From Neolecta irregularis DAH-3 (taxonomy: Eukaryota; Ascomycota; Neolectomycetes; Neolectales; Neolectaceae), in assembly GCA_001929475.1 (NCBI GenBank), contig LXFE01003012.1, forward strand, positions 1 through 64,000: a stretch of 64,000 bases of DNA, read 5' to 3'. The position numbers were made by a program, and so were the translations under genes. The notes under the pieces are model-generated. The model worked only from the letters and a program-made list of their open reading frames with translations, did no database searches and was not told where the DNA came from. This document shows positions 12,177 to 24,919 of this stretch, piece by piece. The stretch's first letter is position 1. The number at the start of each line of letters is the position of its first letter.

Positions 12177-14365
12177 ATACTTAGCGTAGATAAATACTTT
12201 TACTATAATCTTTAGCCTTTTGTTTGGGTTCAACTAGTTGTAGCATTTAATAATGTTTGACCGAGTTCTTTGCAATTAATTGATGCGTTTCGCTTTCTCG
12301 ACCAGTAACGATACAGTGTTGTACGAGACATCCTTTCTGGGGGTTTGCAGTATGGTTGTACTATTCTCCTTTATATCAACCAACTCCAGAAGCCGGCGGC
12401 AAATACAGCGCCCTTTTTCTAAGTAAATTACATATAACAATCTCTTTCGAATACAATACCTTCTTTTGCTTCAATATTATCTAACGTGGTTTATGGGGCT
12501 TTGGGTCATATGGGGCTTTGGGTCAGGCTCTATGATTATAGGTCTTATTATAACCCATTGTTGTTGCGAACGCGTGGCCAAGGTGGAGCGACGGCGGGAC
12601 GTGACCCAAAGCCCCATAAACCACGCTATAACTATCACTTTTCTTTACATGAGCGCTACATTTAATATCGCTCTTTTACTCACTCAGTTACACCAACTCC
12701 CTTATTACCCAAACACTGTCCCAATGAGCTCCTACGTGCTGCCATCAATATGCTTTCTATGTTATTAACTGGAAAATATCAATGAAATAGCCTACAACGT
12801 TTTCAAAAAGAGGAAAAAGCTCAATCTCCAATTGTAAGCTATGCGCTTAAAAGTACTGTATAACAAGCCTAAGTAAATGTACTTGGTTAGGTATTTCCCC
12901 ACTCCCGTCACTATATATTATTTACACCAAGCAAGCCTCATCAAACCTTCCTACCATCTCCGTCTTGGTAATGACATACCCGAGGGTGTATCCTTACACC
13001 AATGGTGACCTTTCAATCTCCACTTCTACATAGTTTCTCTCCTTACTTGTGGGGACACAACTTTACCTCACCGTCGCAACCCCCACCAGCTTGCCATCAC
13101 CACCGCCCAATCAATCATCGGAAGGAGCACAGAACTCAGCAAGGGCCGCAGCTTATCCCTGTCGGGCCGGTCACAAAGCATCGCCACTCTGCAAGGCAAC
13201 AGAAAGGCGGCCAGGCAGATGACGATAGCAGCACATGTGCCGAATCTGTATTAAAGTAGCGCCTAGCTGGATTAGCTGGCTAGGCTTTCACCCGATATTC
13301 AATATATGTAGTTACTCTTACTCATAATATCCAACCTGAGTCCACATCAGCACCCAACTCAAGGTTTTGTGCTGACATTACTTCATTATTTTCATAGACA
13401 AGATCTACGTTTTCTGTTCTCTATAAATCTGATCCTAGAGTCACAGTCTTCAGAGAGCGTTTATATCTTCTAATTCTCACCTGTTAGATAGCTCGCTCAG
13501 GTGATGTCATTTGACAACGTCCACGGTGTTTCCTAGCCGCTACCACAGATTTGAATTCAATCACGTGACACAGTGAACTGGTCCTCATCAACTGCAACAT
13601 CCTTACACACATAGACCAACGAAAAGTAAAACAAAAAAGACCCCGTAAATATCTTCTATAATATTACGTGTATTATTTTGTGTGTATGATGCTAGTCCGT
13701 GTCTGATTGGTATATCAATTCTCATTCAATATGGAAAAAATTCAATCTCCAATTGATCACTATGCCAAATAATTTAATCTAGTCATTGTAGGTATCAACG
13801 AGACCTTCAGTAAAACAGGCGGTTGGTTCATTGAAAATAGATTCACAATTGAAAATGAAGGGGCTTCACGTGTCAAAGATGTTAAACTCGTAGATCTCGG
13901 CGTCTCTCTTGAACGAGGCTAAAGACTCAACACATAAGAACAAATTCAATATCTTCCGAAACAGGCACAAGAACATTATTAGTCGATCTGCTATTGCTAA
14001 CCGCCTGTAGAAAGCCACGCTTCGCTAAGGAATAAACCAAAAGATCAGAAAAAATCTAGTCAAATCTGATCCAGTTGAATCGAACGCCAAGCCTCATATT
14101 TGTCTTGGTCATGTGATGTTGTATGTCAGGGTTAACAGTCTCTTCTGATGAATTCCAATGGACCTTGTCCCTGCTAGTACAAAAACCAATACCCTTGTTA
14201 CACGACACGCCTTCAATTGTCATGTTTAAGAATTATTGGGCGCCTACATGTGCATTAGCATTGTCTCGCACCTAGCTAAAGTCAATTGGACCAGCTTGCT
14301 TTGGCGGATGCTTTGTCTGTATTTCAGTCCTTTAAACTTGTTTCTACCCTTCAACTCGCTGTTTG
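12177..14365. other. Gene-poor spacer with MITE and coding remnants
   Basis: Holds the MITE described separately. The 14-nt direct repeat TCAATCTCCAATTG occurs near 12826 and again near 13740. At about 13791-13922 a coding-like frame of about 43 codons (includes TGGWFIENRFTIENEGA) runs from an acceptor-like TAG to a stop and cannot be extended; it may be a relic exon. Other open frames here are short and proline/histidine rich with no family resemblance. Confidence 0.4.
12485..12625. mobile_element. 141-bp MITE with perfect 24-bp terminal inverted repeats
   Basis: The left end (12485-12508, CGTGGTTTATGGGGCTTTGG then GTCA) and the right end (12602-12625) are exact reverse complements over 24 bp. 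A third, direct partial copy of the motif (TATGGGGCTTTGGGTCA) follows the left arm at about 12509-12525. The interior is too short to encode anything. TA dinucleotides lie one base outside each arm, which would suit a Tc1/mariner or pogo/Fot1-type target site; that assignment is inference. Confidence 0.8.
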
Positions 14366-15045
14366 ATGACTGTCACCTCCATTTTTCAGGTTTCTAAAGA
14401 GACTCTTTCCCAAGAAAAAGTACCACGTCTTCTCTATGCTACCACCGTCTTTACTGACTGGGCCAGATCGAGCAGATTGCCAACACTTGTGGTCAGACAC
14501 GAGGACTCAAATATCTCGCTGTTGCAGATATACACGAGAAGCAGGAGACTACAGCATTGATAGGGTCATGGGAGAGTATGGATGTAATTCGACGGTTGGG
14601 ATTGGCGTGACTGATTGTGTAGGACTATTTGGCATGGAAACCACATCCAAGCTGTGTGAATGAAGAAAGCGTTGTTGCATCATTCGATACGGAGAAGCTT
14701 AAGCAATGGCCAGTTACGGACATTGCATTCCTTCCAATGAAAAGCCTTTCCGAATTCGATGCCCAACGAGAAGAGATTGAAGCAGGCTTGGAAATGTCAT
14801 CTGGACATCTCGGACACGAATGCATTATTCAAGATGCCAGCCAAAACACTGTACTTATGTTGGTTGGATGGGAAACCGTCGAGGTACTTCTTAAGCCGTA
14901 TCATTTTGCTGATCTGGAACAGGCGCATGAGACCTTCGTAGTAAGTCCGGACAGTGAAAGATATTTTCAAAGTCTTGAGAAGCTTCTTGCAGTCAGCAAC
15001 CCAAAGATGTATCATTTAAAGAACTTTAAAGTTCTTTCTCCATGA
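14366..15045 (+). CDS. ABM-like dimeric alpha/beta-barrel domain protein
   Basis: Three exons (14366-14419, 14467-14556, 14596-15045) give a protein of about 197 residues. The first half reads like an antibiotic-biosynthesis-monooxygenase (ABM) domain: a start MTVTSIFQVSKETL, then GLKYLAVADIHEKQ, ALIGSWESMDDYLAWKPHP. The second half (HECIIQDASQNTVLMLVGWE) looks like a second barrel of the same type. The 39-nt intron ending at 14595 restores the typical WES-x-x-x-x-x-W core. Such proteins are small, soluble and often of unknown substrate, so no reaction is assigned. Exon joins are canonical GT-AG. Confidence 0.65.
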
Positions 15046-15439
15046 TATATGGCAGTGTCCTACCGCAGACGAATGTCGAAATTTATCTGGAGCTAGGATC
15101 TGGAAAGAATGGCTCTAATTTATCTATACAAGCTTTCACATTACAAAGGGTTTGAAACTCGTATATGCCTTTCAATTCCATCCTGATGCATCTCATCTAC
15201 AAAAAGAACTGTACTATCAACTAAAACCTTGGTGTTTGATCAGCTTCGAAATATACCAAGGACTGCAGGAAGACTCCAAGAAGTATTGTTCTTATAGGAA
15301 TATTAAGGACTGCACATTTGACAGATTTGATCATTAAACATTTGAATTCTTTCAAGTCCCTATAACAATAGCTTAGAGCCGCTTTGAATAATTACGTATT
15401 TAAATTGCAAATTATACCTGTAAGCTCGGCAGTTTGATC

Positions 15440-15867
15440 ATTACTGGTATTACTCTGCTTGCCATATCCTGGTACTCTTCCAAACATCCTGGACGATGTT
15501 TTCGCAACGCCCTTCAATGCCGACAAAGTAAAGTATCGGGCAATCGGTATCACTTTCTGGCGAAGAATGCAGGATCATCCATTATTTCTTTTTTTTCTTC
15601 GGTGGCATGGAAGATAATCTTATCAGCACTCAACATCAGTGGAAGAATTCTGACGATGAAGCCTCTTCGAATGTCGAAGTAACATATGCAGATATGCTAT
15701 CAAATGGAATTTCTAGAGATTTGATCATCTGTTCATTTGGCGGCGTTAATGAATTTTGTCTCGTATGGTTCCACAGATGGGGAGGTATCACTGAATTTGT
15801 TGAAAGTCCAACTCCTTGTAGTGTGCCGGAGATTGTACCATTTACAGACCTCAGGAACAACGCCTGA
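15440..15867 (+). CDS. Unrecognised coding-like segments, possibly a broken gene
   Basis: Two stretches look coding but cannot be joined cleanly. The first (about 15450-15605) reads LPNILDDVFATPFNADKVKY followed by RAIGITFWRRMQDHP. The second (about 15640-15867) reads VTYADMLSNGISRDLIICSF and WFHRWGGITEFVESP to a TGA. A GTGGCATGG donor near 15600 and a CAG near 15640 are in the wrong phase for each other. This could be a small gene with a further intron, or a relic. It converges on the 3' end of Nup159. Confidence 0.3.
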
Positions 15868-15937
15868 ACAGGAACCTTGAGACACTAAATATAAATACAA
15901 TTCTGAAACGGGCCCGAAAATATGCTTGGTACATCCT

Positions 15938-18900
15938 CTACCCTTCGAATTCTGTGCGCAAAGGAGGCATCGTTTTCATCATCACTTTTACCGTCATACA
16001 AAAACGTTCTTTATTCAATACATCTGCGGTTGACCTTGCAATATCACGATCTGTATTGAGGAGATCTCGACGCCGTGGGACCTTAGGTGTTGAACAAAAT
16101 GGGGTATGCTTCTGAGGCATGTTTCTTTGCGTGACTGACATTCGTTTTAGTTTTCTTTCTAGTTTATTTGACTCTTCGGCTTTTCGATTAGCATCAGCGG
16201 TAATATTGTCAATGGCTCGTCTAATTTTCTCTGCAGAAGGTTGCAAATTCCTTCCTTGAACTCGACTGGAGACGGCTGCTTTAATAATCGAAAATTGCTC
16301 TTCTGCTTGCTGTAATTGACTATCGATATGCTGGTTGTGAGTTTGAAAAAGGATCAGGATATACCTGAGAGATATTCCGCAGCTGCCGTTGTTGTTCAGA
16401 ATGCTCTGGGCCAAGTTGTCGGGCCTTCACCATCTTTGCGAAATCGGGGTCAGTCTTTGCTCGAATAAATCTTGCTATTTCCACTTGTTTAGCTTCCACT
16501 AAATCATCAGCATCAGCAAGCTACTATCCGTACATCTAATAAGAGAGTTTTTCAATTCATGAATTGCTTGATTATGTTGGTTGCGATCACTATTGAACTC
16601 CACGCTTTGTTTTAGAAAATATTCGGTGGTGCGGCTGAGATCATGCAGACCTCCAAGATGACATGCAGATTGTATGTCGGCCCCGAGATCCGATATGTCA
16701 AGTGTCCTTTTCTCGGAATGAGCATCGACGAAACGGGACAGATTCCTAGTGTTTTCCCCAAGCTATTATTAGGCATCTTCATAAGTGGAGGAAGGCACAA
16801 GTTCAAGTTCTTGAGTAAACCGTAAGTATACGAGTTCAAATTCTTTCGTCAGGCCCTGGAAAAAATTATTCAGTGTCGATTTCTCGAACATACAGCTTGG
16901 GAGCTTTGCGGTGGTATTCCACTGTCAAGAGGCACAATTGGTCTAAGTTCAACAGGTAATACAATCTTTTCTTCTAAGTTTTTAGCCGCCTCTTCGTCAT
17001 TGACTGCCATGACTCTTGTGATCTCGGTGGTGGTTGAAAACGATGTCTCTGGGCTACTGACTGGTTTTTTGGATATCACGCCGCGAAGTGAAGAGTGGCG
17101 CGAGGGTCCTCTGCCCCCACCTGGAAAGGGAGTATGCTTCGTGGAAAAAGAGGACGAGGATATAGCATTTGTCAATGCCGAGGACTTATTTTCGTCTGGA
17201 GTGAGTGATACAGCAGGAACCGGTGCCACATAAGATGGTTTGAACTTCTCTTGAATTGATGGGTCGAATGAAAAGTGGGCTTTTTCAGAAGGCTTGTTGA
17301 ATGAAAACGAAGATACTTTTTCACTCACAAAGGAGGTTCGTCGAGGCTTGGGGAGGTTGTCATTGACGTTGAACCCGACGGCAGCAGAGCTTTGATTGAG
17401 CAGGTCAAACGGGGGCTTTGGCGTCTCGTTCTGTCTAGTAAATGAGAAAGATGAAAAAGGAGGCTTTTCGTCGGTTGCGGACGGTGGAATTTTTTCTTCA
17501 AGATCCACCCACAAAGCTGCAGAAGGTGGATCGGATGAATGTGGTGCCTGCAACGTCTTTGTCTGATGTTCTTGACTAGAAGTTGGATTAGGGGCCAGGA
17601 TGGAATTTTCCACATTCTTGTTCTCTGTTCCTAATGATATGGAATCGAATGAAAATGCTTTTGGATTCAGCGACCGGGGATTTGATTCCGTGTTCTTAGA
17701 GCTCTCCGTAATTGTAGACACGGATGGCTGCAAAGAGAGCTTGTCGGCATATGATTCAGGTGGTAAAGGATATGATTCCCCAATCTCTATTGCAGTTTTT
17801 GGCTTGGGTATAAATGACTGAAGCCTTGCTTCAACATTTGCCGCTTCAACAGCCTTCGATCTTTGATGCTGCAGGGAAGATGATTCAAGATTGAAGGACT
17901 TTGATTCTAGCGGCAAAGGGATCGACTTTACATTCTCCTCGAGTTGTTGTGTTGAATTAAACGTAGTCTCTTTCGGTTTCGCTGGCAAGGCAGTTGCGCT
18001 CGAATTTTTCAGTCGTGGGATTTGGGACAAAGGAGGAGGCGATATTTCGCCTGCAGAAGGGAGTGGTGAAGTTGAGGTTTGCAGAGAAGGAGCAGCCTCG
18101 GTTTTGGTATCGTCTTCATCTTCGCTTTTGTCTTGTGATTGTATCTCGCTTGTCCTTTCGCTAACATTTTCTTCATCGGTTTCGAACTCATCTTTCGATT
18201 CCTCTTCAGGAAGAGATTCTACAGAATCTGCAGGATTTAATAGAAGCTCGGGGGAGGAAGATGTTCCCCTAACAGAGGTTTTCTGAGGAGCTGAACCTGG
18301 CGCTTCCTTCTTATCTTCCAGGTTCAAAGATAAAATACTCGAACCAAAAAAAGGATCTGCACTACTCGTTTTACCGCCGAACCCGCTTTCAAATATATGT
18401 GTGTTGTCGTCGTCATCATTATCTGATGCTCCTGATGATTCTAATCCCGGGACCTTCTTGATTCGCGAGCTTGTGAAAACGGAAATCTTCCCTTCATCAG
18501 ATCGAGGCGTGAAGCCAAAGTTTGGCTTATTCGTGACTTGAGAGCTCTTGAGAGGATTATTTAATGATTCAGCATCTGCGAAGGCTATCTGCCCTGGAGA
18601 ATCAGAAAATGATCCGACACCCGTATTCGAAGATCCACTTAATAGACCCTGGCTTCTGAGGGACGTAGTCGGCCTGAGCAGTGGAACAGAGTTTTGAAAG
18701 GATGACTGACCGAATTCAGGAGTAGATTCTTCGAGCGTACCAAACACACTTTGCTGACCAAGCTTTGAAGGTTCTGACAGGGATTGAGGCTCATCAATTA
18801 TCTTGGTCTCCGTTATTGCTGCATCTTTTGCAGAAGAGGTGATATTCTGATCGCCCAGCCTAGTGAAGGAAGTAGTCTCAAAGCTTAAATTACCGAATGG

Positions 18901-20679
18901 CTGTAGGAAACCTGGATTAGTATTTCGTGCCATGGCAGAGTTAGGAGGGACAACACTGAATGGCTGTGCAAGGCTTTTTTGATCAGACAGTAGACTGCTG
19001 CCGAAGGATGGCGCCGATGTTACGCCATTCCCTCCAAATCCAAAGCCCAACCCTACGGAGGGAGCTTTTGAAACTGACGAACCAAAAGCTACAGTAGAAT
19101 TGAATTGATTCTCGGCGATATTCTTCGTCTCTGGAACGGACTCAACATTCAAAGCTATTGGACTACCAGACGATGAGGACAGCAATATTCCGTCGTATCG
19201 GATACCGGCCTTAACCGCATCGAGATAGAGAATATGATATGCAGAAAGAAAGCCATCGGTATTGAGTATGTAGAAGATAGGAACCGGACCGGTTTGTGAA
19301 GGATCATCATTTGGTGCCAAAGGTATTGGATCTCGTGAAGTGAAGTCGAATGCCAGTCCCAAAGGTGAACTCTCATGATCAGCCAAAATCGAGTATGGCA
19401 AAAGAGCCCTTTTGGTCTCGTCGGAAATACTCCATGTAGCCCATTTGTTTGAAGGTTTAGAACGTGAGATAATACCAATATCAGCACTGGGTGTTGCAGA
19501 TACTACTACAAAATTGGACAAATAAGGCGACCTGTCAAATGGTTAATCAGATGATGTTCCAAAGCCATACCAATTCTTCAATGCCAGGAAGAAATGGTTG
19601 AGACCTCGCTCTGAAAGGCCAAAGGGCGGGGCGGGATCAGGCATTCGAATGTATTTGATCGAGTCCTTTTCCTCGCTTGATATGATGTATATTTCATATT
19701 GATGATTAAGATGCACTGTATCTTCTTCAGGAACATGGTATACAACCAGGAAGAGGTGATTCTCCAGCCAACAAACTTTTGAAACTACTCATAAGTTGAT
19801 TGTGAGATGAAGATGAATCACCATAGTGAGAATCCAACGCAGGTGCTCTCTTTAGTTCCGCTTTCTTCTGTCCATCCGGTGTTATTTGAACAAGAGAACC
19901 ATCTCTCATGCCGCAAATGATTTGTTTGCCCTTCTGTGACCAGCAAACTGTCCCATAAGACTTTGATTCCATCAGGGACTAACTTGCTGTGACTTCTGCC
20001 AAAACTACATCTAAGAGTTGCCTTTTAGACATTGAGAGCATTCGCAAAACTCTGTCTTTTGTAAGAATCGCGACAAGGTCTGCATCTGGCGAAGGGTTTG
20101 CCTGAAGATCCTGAATAGGGGTAGTAGAATTATCAAACTTGGGTTCAGACTAGCATAATCAGAACAAGTATATGACGATACACACTCCAGCCCTAAGAGA
20201 AGCGACATCGTAAGAAGATATCTTTCCGTCCTCAAATCCCAATAATATCTCATTACCACTGGGAGAAAAAATAACATGAGATATGGTCTGGGTTACTGTG
20301 ATCCTAGTGGCAGTACTCGATATTGATGGAAACTTGAAAGTTGCTGATGTGATCGAGTTTCGAATATTCTTCGTCGTCTCAACTACAAACTCTACATCAT
20401 CAACAGAATTATATTTTGAATAACTGTACCGGATGTGCTAGCACCAACCAGAAGCCCAGAATAATTATTCACTGCAAGAAGGGAAGATTCTGGGAGAGCA
20501 CTTATGCCGTTGAATCCATCTGAGAACAGACGTAGGATTGTATCCTGTCGTAGAGGACGAAATGCGACAGTCTACATCAGTAATGACACGACAATTTGAA
20601 CCACTTCAACATCGATTTCCTCACCGTCAATCTCTTCCAGCTGGACAGAACTGGGCTTTAAATCCGAGACCTGGCTCAT
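15938..20679 (-). CDS. NUP159: Nucleoporin Nup159 (Nup214-like)
   Basis: Cytoplasmic-side nuclear pore subunit that recruits the Dbp5 helicase for mRNA export. It starts MSQVSDLKPSSVQLEEIDGE (20679), followed by several short exons of a beta-propeller (GLLVGASTSGTV, CWSQKGKQIICGMRDGSLVQ, LSNFVVVSATPSADIGI). The single large exon (about 19520-16890) is Ser/Thr-rich with scattered FG-type motifs (VGLGFGFGGN, APSFGSSLL), an acidic patch (DEFETDEENVSER) and no strong hydrophobic segment. C-terminal exons (16870-15938) form a coiled coil, with LTKEFELVYLRFTQELELV, SRTTEYFLKQSVEFN and LERKLKRM, matching the Nup82/Nsp1-binding end of the family. The last residues appear frame-shifted at a T-run (see findings), so the true stop may be 15885. 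Confidence 0.88.
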
Positions 20680-21050
20680 CTCAGTTGGTGGTTACTGAAG
20701 GCGTGAAGTCAAAATGATTTTCCGAATCCCTCTCAACCTACCCATCAATTATGGAATTCACAACACTTCTTATGTTCACGATCGATTAAATCCAGATGAA
20801 TAAAATTAGTGAGACAGTAAGTAACACTTGACTTGATGCATAATTTATTTCACAAACCATCTTCCACGAGAAATAGCCTGTTTTTGAAACCCTTATCTGT
20901 ATAGGGAGTGGTACAGAACTGAGGAGCCAAAGGAAATCATCATGTAAGGCATATTTATTCGCGTTATAAAAGTACAAACATATTCCATAAAATTCAGCCC
21001 AGCCAACCCATAAGAATGATGCCAATAAGAAGGAAATAACCCGAAAACAA

Positions 21051-24006
21051 TCAATTAAAAGCCGCAGCATAAGCAAGTGACCAAGTCAATGTCATCCCAC
21101 CATCAAGATAGGCGCTGTTATATGCGAGACCTGTAAAAAACGAATATGCTGCAGAAGGGTTGAAGATGCTGTAATCGAGATACTGTGTCTAATGAGTATG
21201 CTTTCTGTGGATCAGAACATACCAAAATACCTCTCCATCCATCAGGAATGGAACCAATCAACGATTGCAATTTTCCAGACCACTCCGCTCCTATGAACGC
21301 TGCATTTCGCATGTATGCAGAGATAGAGGTCGTTGGAAGCATATGAATACCTTCAATGCACTCCTCCCTGCTTGAAAACCATGTGGTATGGTCGATCTTA
21401 TTCTCAAACAAGATACCGCTAACGTAATTGGGAACGAAATTTGAGGGCTCGATGGTGTTGCCCGCAGAATAAAGCATGTAAGAATTCATCGACCTCTTCT
21501 GAATCGCAAGCATGAGATTTCCTCGAGCCTCCATATTTGTATCGCCGATAGCATTACCCCAGAGCTTCATTCCATAATAAAAGTTATAATCTAGGAGTAT
21601 TAGTGTGCGATGTCGCGGGGGTATTGATCCCTTCAGAAGACGATTCTTCGTTTCTTCCATCTGGAACTGCAGTAATACCAGCGGACCAAGAATGTCCCGC
21701 GAACCAGTCGAAAGACCGAAACTGGGGGAAATAACTATCTGCTGTAGACGGATTCGCGACGTCTCGAATTAAGGTGTTAACCCAATTCTTGTTAGCCGTC
21801 GCCCATGAGTTGTCAAGAAAGCCAATGATGGCGGCGGTGTGAACAATGTAGCCGTAATGGAAATGATGGTCACTAGATATAAATAGATGATGAGCAAGAT
21901 TTATACTTGTAAACAGCGTTTCCAAAGTCCTGGAATGATCCGTCTGTCAACCCAGCTGTGCTGACAACTCCTTTCCACACCGTGTCATACGCGAGTGGAT
22001 TGATTTCTTGATTGTTGACGAAACGGCTTATCGCGGATTTGAGACTGTTCAGACAGGAGTTCATCAATGCATGGTTGACAATAATTGAATTGGCAGTGAG
22101 ACAGACATACGCAAATTTCTGTAGGATTTTACCTGCAAAATAGATACTGTTAAGATTCGATTGAGCGGACATATCCAAGGCAGCTTCGATGTTGGCGGCC
22201 GAAGTAATTTTTTGTATCTCTGATGCCGACCAAGAAGGTGATCTACCGGATGCTGAGTATGGTAAAAATCCAACATTCCAGGGAAGATTCTTCTCCGTGA
22301 ACGTGAGCATACTGCCTCCACAGCCAGTCATCATGCCACGTGTCTGACTCGCAAGTTTCAACGAGGTAAGCGACCCGCGAGACAATGATGCCACAAGATG
22401 AGGAAGCAAATATGTCAGGAGCGTTGCACCAGCTCGACCACCGGCTGTACTATACTGAAAGCTGTACGATCCACTGCTTCCCGAAACCGAACCAGCCAGG
22501 GTAACTCTAGTTGCATAGATTCCACTATAGCTATCGAAAGCACCCGGCGAACTGCCTGATGGGACTTTAGCTATCTGAATATAACCGGTAAATCTCGACG
22601 AAGCAACAAGATTTGCGTTATCAACGATCTGAAGGTTGAATGCAGACTGAGAGACTTGTAGATTCGGATAAACGTACATAACCCAAGTTTTACCATCTAA
22701 AAGTAGAATTTGGAATTTCAGTGAATTTCCAGGTCCTGAACTGCGACTCACAGTCGATACCTGGACTTGCGTATAAATCTTGGGAGTTGCAGAATAGTAA
22801 TTGAATGTAATAAAAGCCATGCCTTGAACAATTGAACACGTCATCCGTGAGAGAGAAATTCGGACATTCATATTGATAGACATAGTGGTAGGAGTATCGA
22901 CGTACATAGCCGTGCCAGAACTGAATTCGCTTGCACCGAAACGAAACGAAACGACCCCAAGTGGAGACCCATAATATCCGGCAATGTTGCCTGTAATTCG
23001 ACCATAATACTTGTCAGGTAAGTGGACTTGAAGCAAGATGAAAATCATACGTATTGATTGGTATCATAATGTTCTATATTGATACCAGCAGGAGAACTGT
23101 TTGTTTGCGGGGTCCACCAGAGGGCGTAAGGAAGCGAGAAAACGGGATTGGTACCATCTCCAGTAAGGAGGTTTTCATAGAATTTATTTGTGCCAATTGG
23201 CTTCGATATGTCAGCACCACTCAAACCTAGTGGTTTGTAAAAGTTTTGCTTCGAGGGAAACTGGTGGGAGTTCGGGGCGCCTTGAGAAATTGGGGTGAAT
23301 ATATTCGAACTGCCAATTGCTGCCAATCCAATCGGAGATGGGGCCGAGTTCGCCAAAGTTTGAGTTTCCGTGTTAACTGATGCGGAGATGGCGAGGACAC
23401 TTGTTGCCGTTACAGTGACCACTGGAGCCGCGGTCTCGACACCGGCGGTAGGAAGTTTTGTATTAATTGTTGATCTGACCAGCACTGATGATGGGGAAGC
23501 CAAGCTTTGACGAATTATACTACTAGAAAGTATAGTTTCATGCACCGAAACCTTCGGTGTGACAAGAGAGGTTGCAGTTTTTGGAACTGCTGCCGTTATA
23601 GGTAATTTGCTGCCAGAAACACGCGTAAGTACTTGGTTCTGAGATGCAATAAGCGAAGAGATATCCTGCCCTTCGGATCCGCGCTTCACAAGATTTTGAG
23701 GATCAAGATGTTGATTTAGATCCTCATAGTGATGCCGGGCCGGAGGTGGATATATCCTATCGTTCGGGTAGGGGGTAGGGCAATCTGTAGAAGAACCAAT
23801 GACCACATTGGAGCAGAGTAGTACTACGAGTACAAGCAGGTGCCTTCAGATTCAAATATCAGCGTTGTTGCTATGTCATCATAAGACTCGAATTCATACC
23901 TCTGAAACCAGAGCAACTGAAGATTGATAAATGAGTTAGAAATTGAAATTGAAATTGGGCGACAGAAAGCCAATTTAGAACCAGGGTGGAGTTGACCGTG
24001 CAACAT
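21051..24006 (-). CDS. ENG1: GH81 endo-1,3-beta-glucanase, copy A
   Basis: Secreted or wall-bound endo-beta-1,3-glucanase of family GH81 (Eng1/Acf2 type), hydrolysing wall glucan during cell separation or autolysis. A hydrophobic stretch ([16 protein letters not shown]) and a Ser/Thr-rich linker precede the catalytic region: [69 protein letters not shown], the EESSSE motif, [12 protein letters not shown] and the C-terminal [18 protein letters not shown]. These include the Asp and Glu regions expected for catalysis. The start (24006) is uncertain: an intron with a GTATGA donor separates a 5' exon from the hydrophobic stretch. The intron after EESSSE (21591-21630) has no GT donor (see findings). 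A tandem paralog lies just upstream. Confidence 0.87.
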
Positions 24007-24919
24007 CCTTGGTGAGAATAGAAGAAAGATAAGCAAGGACCAGCCGCAAAGAATGAAAACATTAGATGCATCGGAATTTTATATGAATTCGCCGGGCTTG
24101 GCAGGCGTTGTGAACATATCGCATGGGTTGAAATGCATCATTCCGCAGCCTAAAAAGGCAGTATTGAGTATCCACAATCTATGCCGATATCCGAATTTTG
24201 CCACACCAAGACCCATCTTCCAGCTCGGTTGTTTTCTTAGAGCTTTCACCAGTAATATTGGAGCACCAAGATCAAGAATTTTAAAAAACATTGCCAGAAT
24301 CAGTTCGATCCACTTTTTTGTTGTGCTTGGACAGAAACGGTCACGTATTGCCACCAATAGTCATCGACGGTGTCAGAGCCGAGCCGAGCCGAGCTTGTAA
24401 TTAAAGTTGGTTGAAGTGGATTCAAATTAAGACATCATGGTCGATTCGATTAATTGCCACAAGAATAGAGAGTGGGATCAAGCCTGATATTACTTCTGAT
24501 GACCTAAAAAATTGCAAGGATACAATCGAACCTGCTCATAACGAATGTGGCATTCAAAGGTGTTGAATTCGTTAAAAGGCGGATTCGTTTTATCATCATA
24601 GAAAAATACCTCATACTAATTAATTTTGGAAACCAGTTGGGTTCGTTATAAGGAGGAACTCGCTGTACGGAGGTTCCTTATAGCCAGGTTCGAATGTAGT
24701 CACAGAGCCTGAAAACCAATGAGCACGTGAAAGTGAAAAAAATGGGTTTGTATGTCATAATAAATCCCAAATTTCAGTAAGCATGACATATTCGCGTTCG
24801 AACAAAGTGTATAACACTCCTTACAGGCTAATCAGAGAAAATTCAAAATGCCATGCAGCCACAACGAATTCCAAATGCGTTAAAATCACCAACTCACCGA
24901 TATCAATATGGTAGGTATG
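24007..24919. other. Spacer between the two GH81 genes
   Basis: AT-rich, with short spurious frames. GAGCCGAGCCGAGCCGAGC is a small 5-bp tandem repeat near 24380. Two related phrases, TTCGTTAAAAGGCGG near 24570 and TTCGTTATAAGGAGG near 24640, look like a diverged short repeat. No RNA gene recognised. Confidence 0.4.

Noticed and set aside
13002-13259. 85-codon plus-strand frame rich in His, Pro and Ser
   Set aside because: Low-complexity composition, no family motif and no linked exons; likely chance.
17000-18286. Several long plus-strand frames
   Set aside because: Shadows of the large Nup159 exon on the other strand.
24640-24710. GGTTCGAATG phrase resembling a tRNA T-arm
   Set aside because: No acceptor stem or anticodon arm can be drawn; it sits in a short AT-rich repeat.
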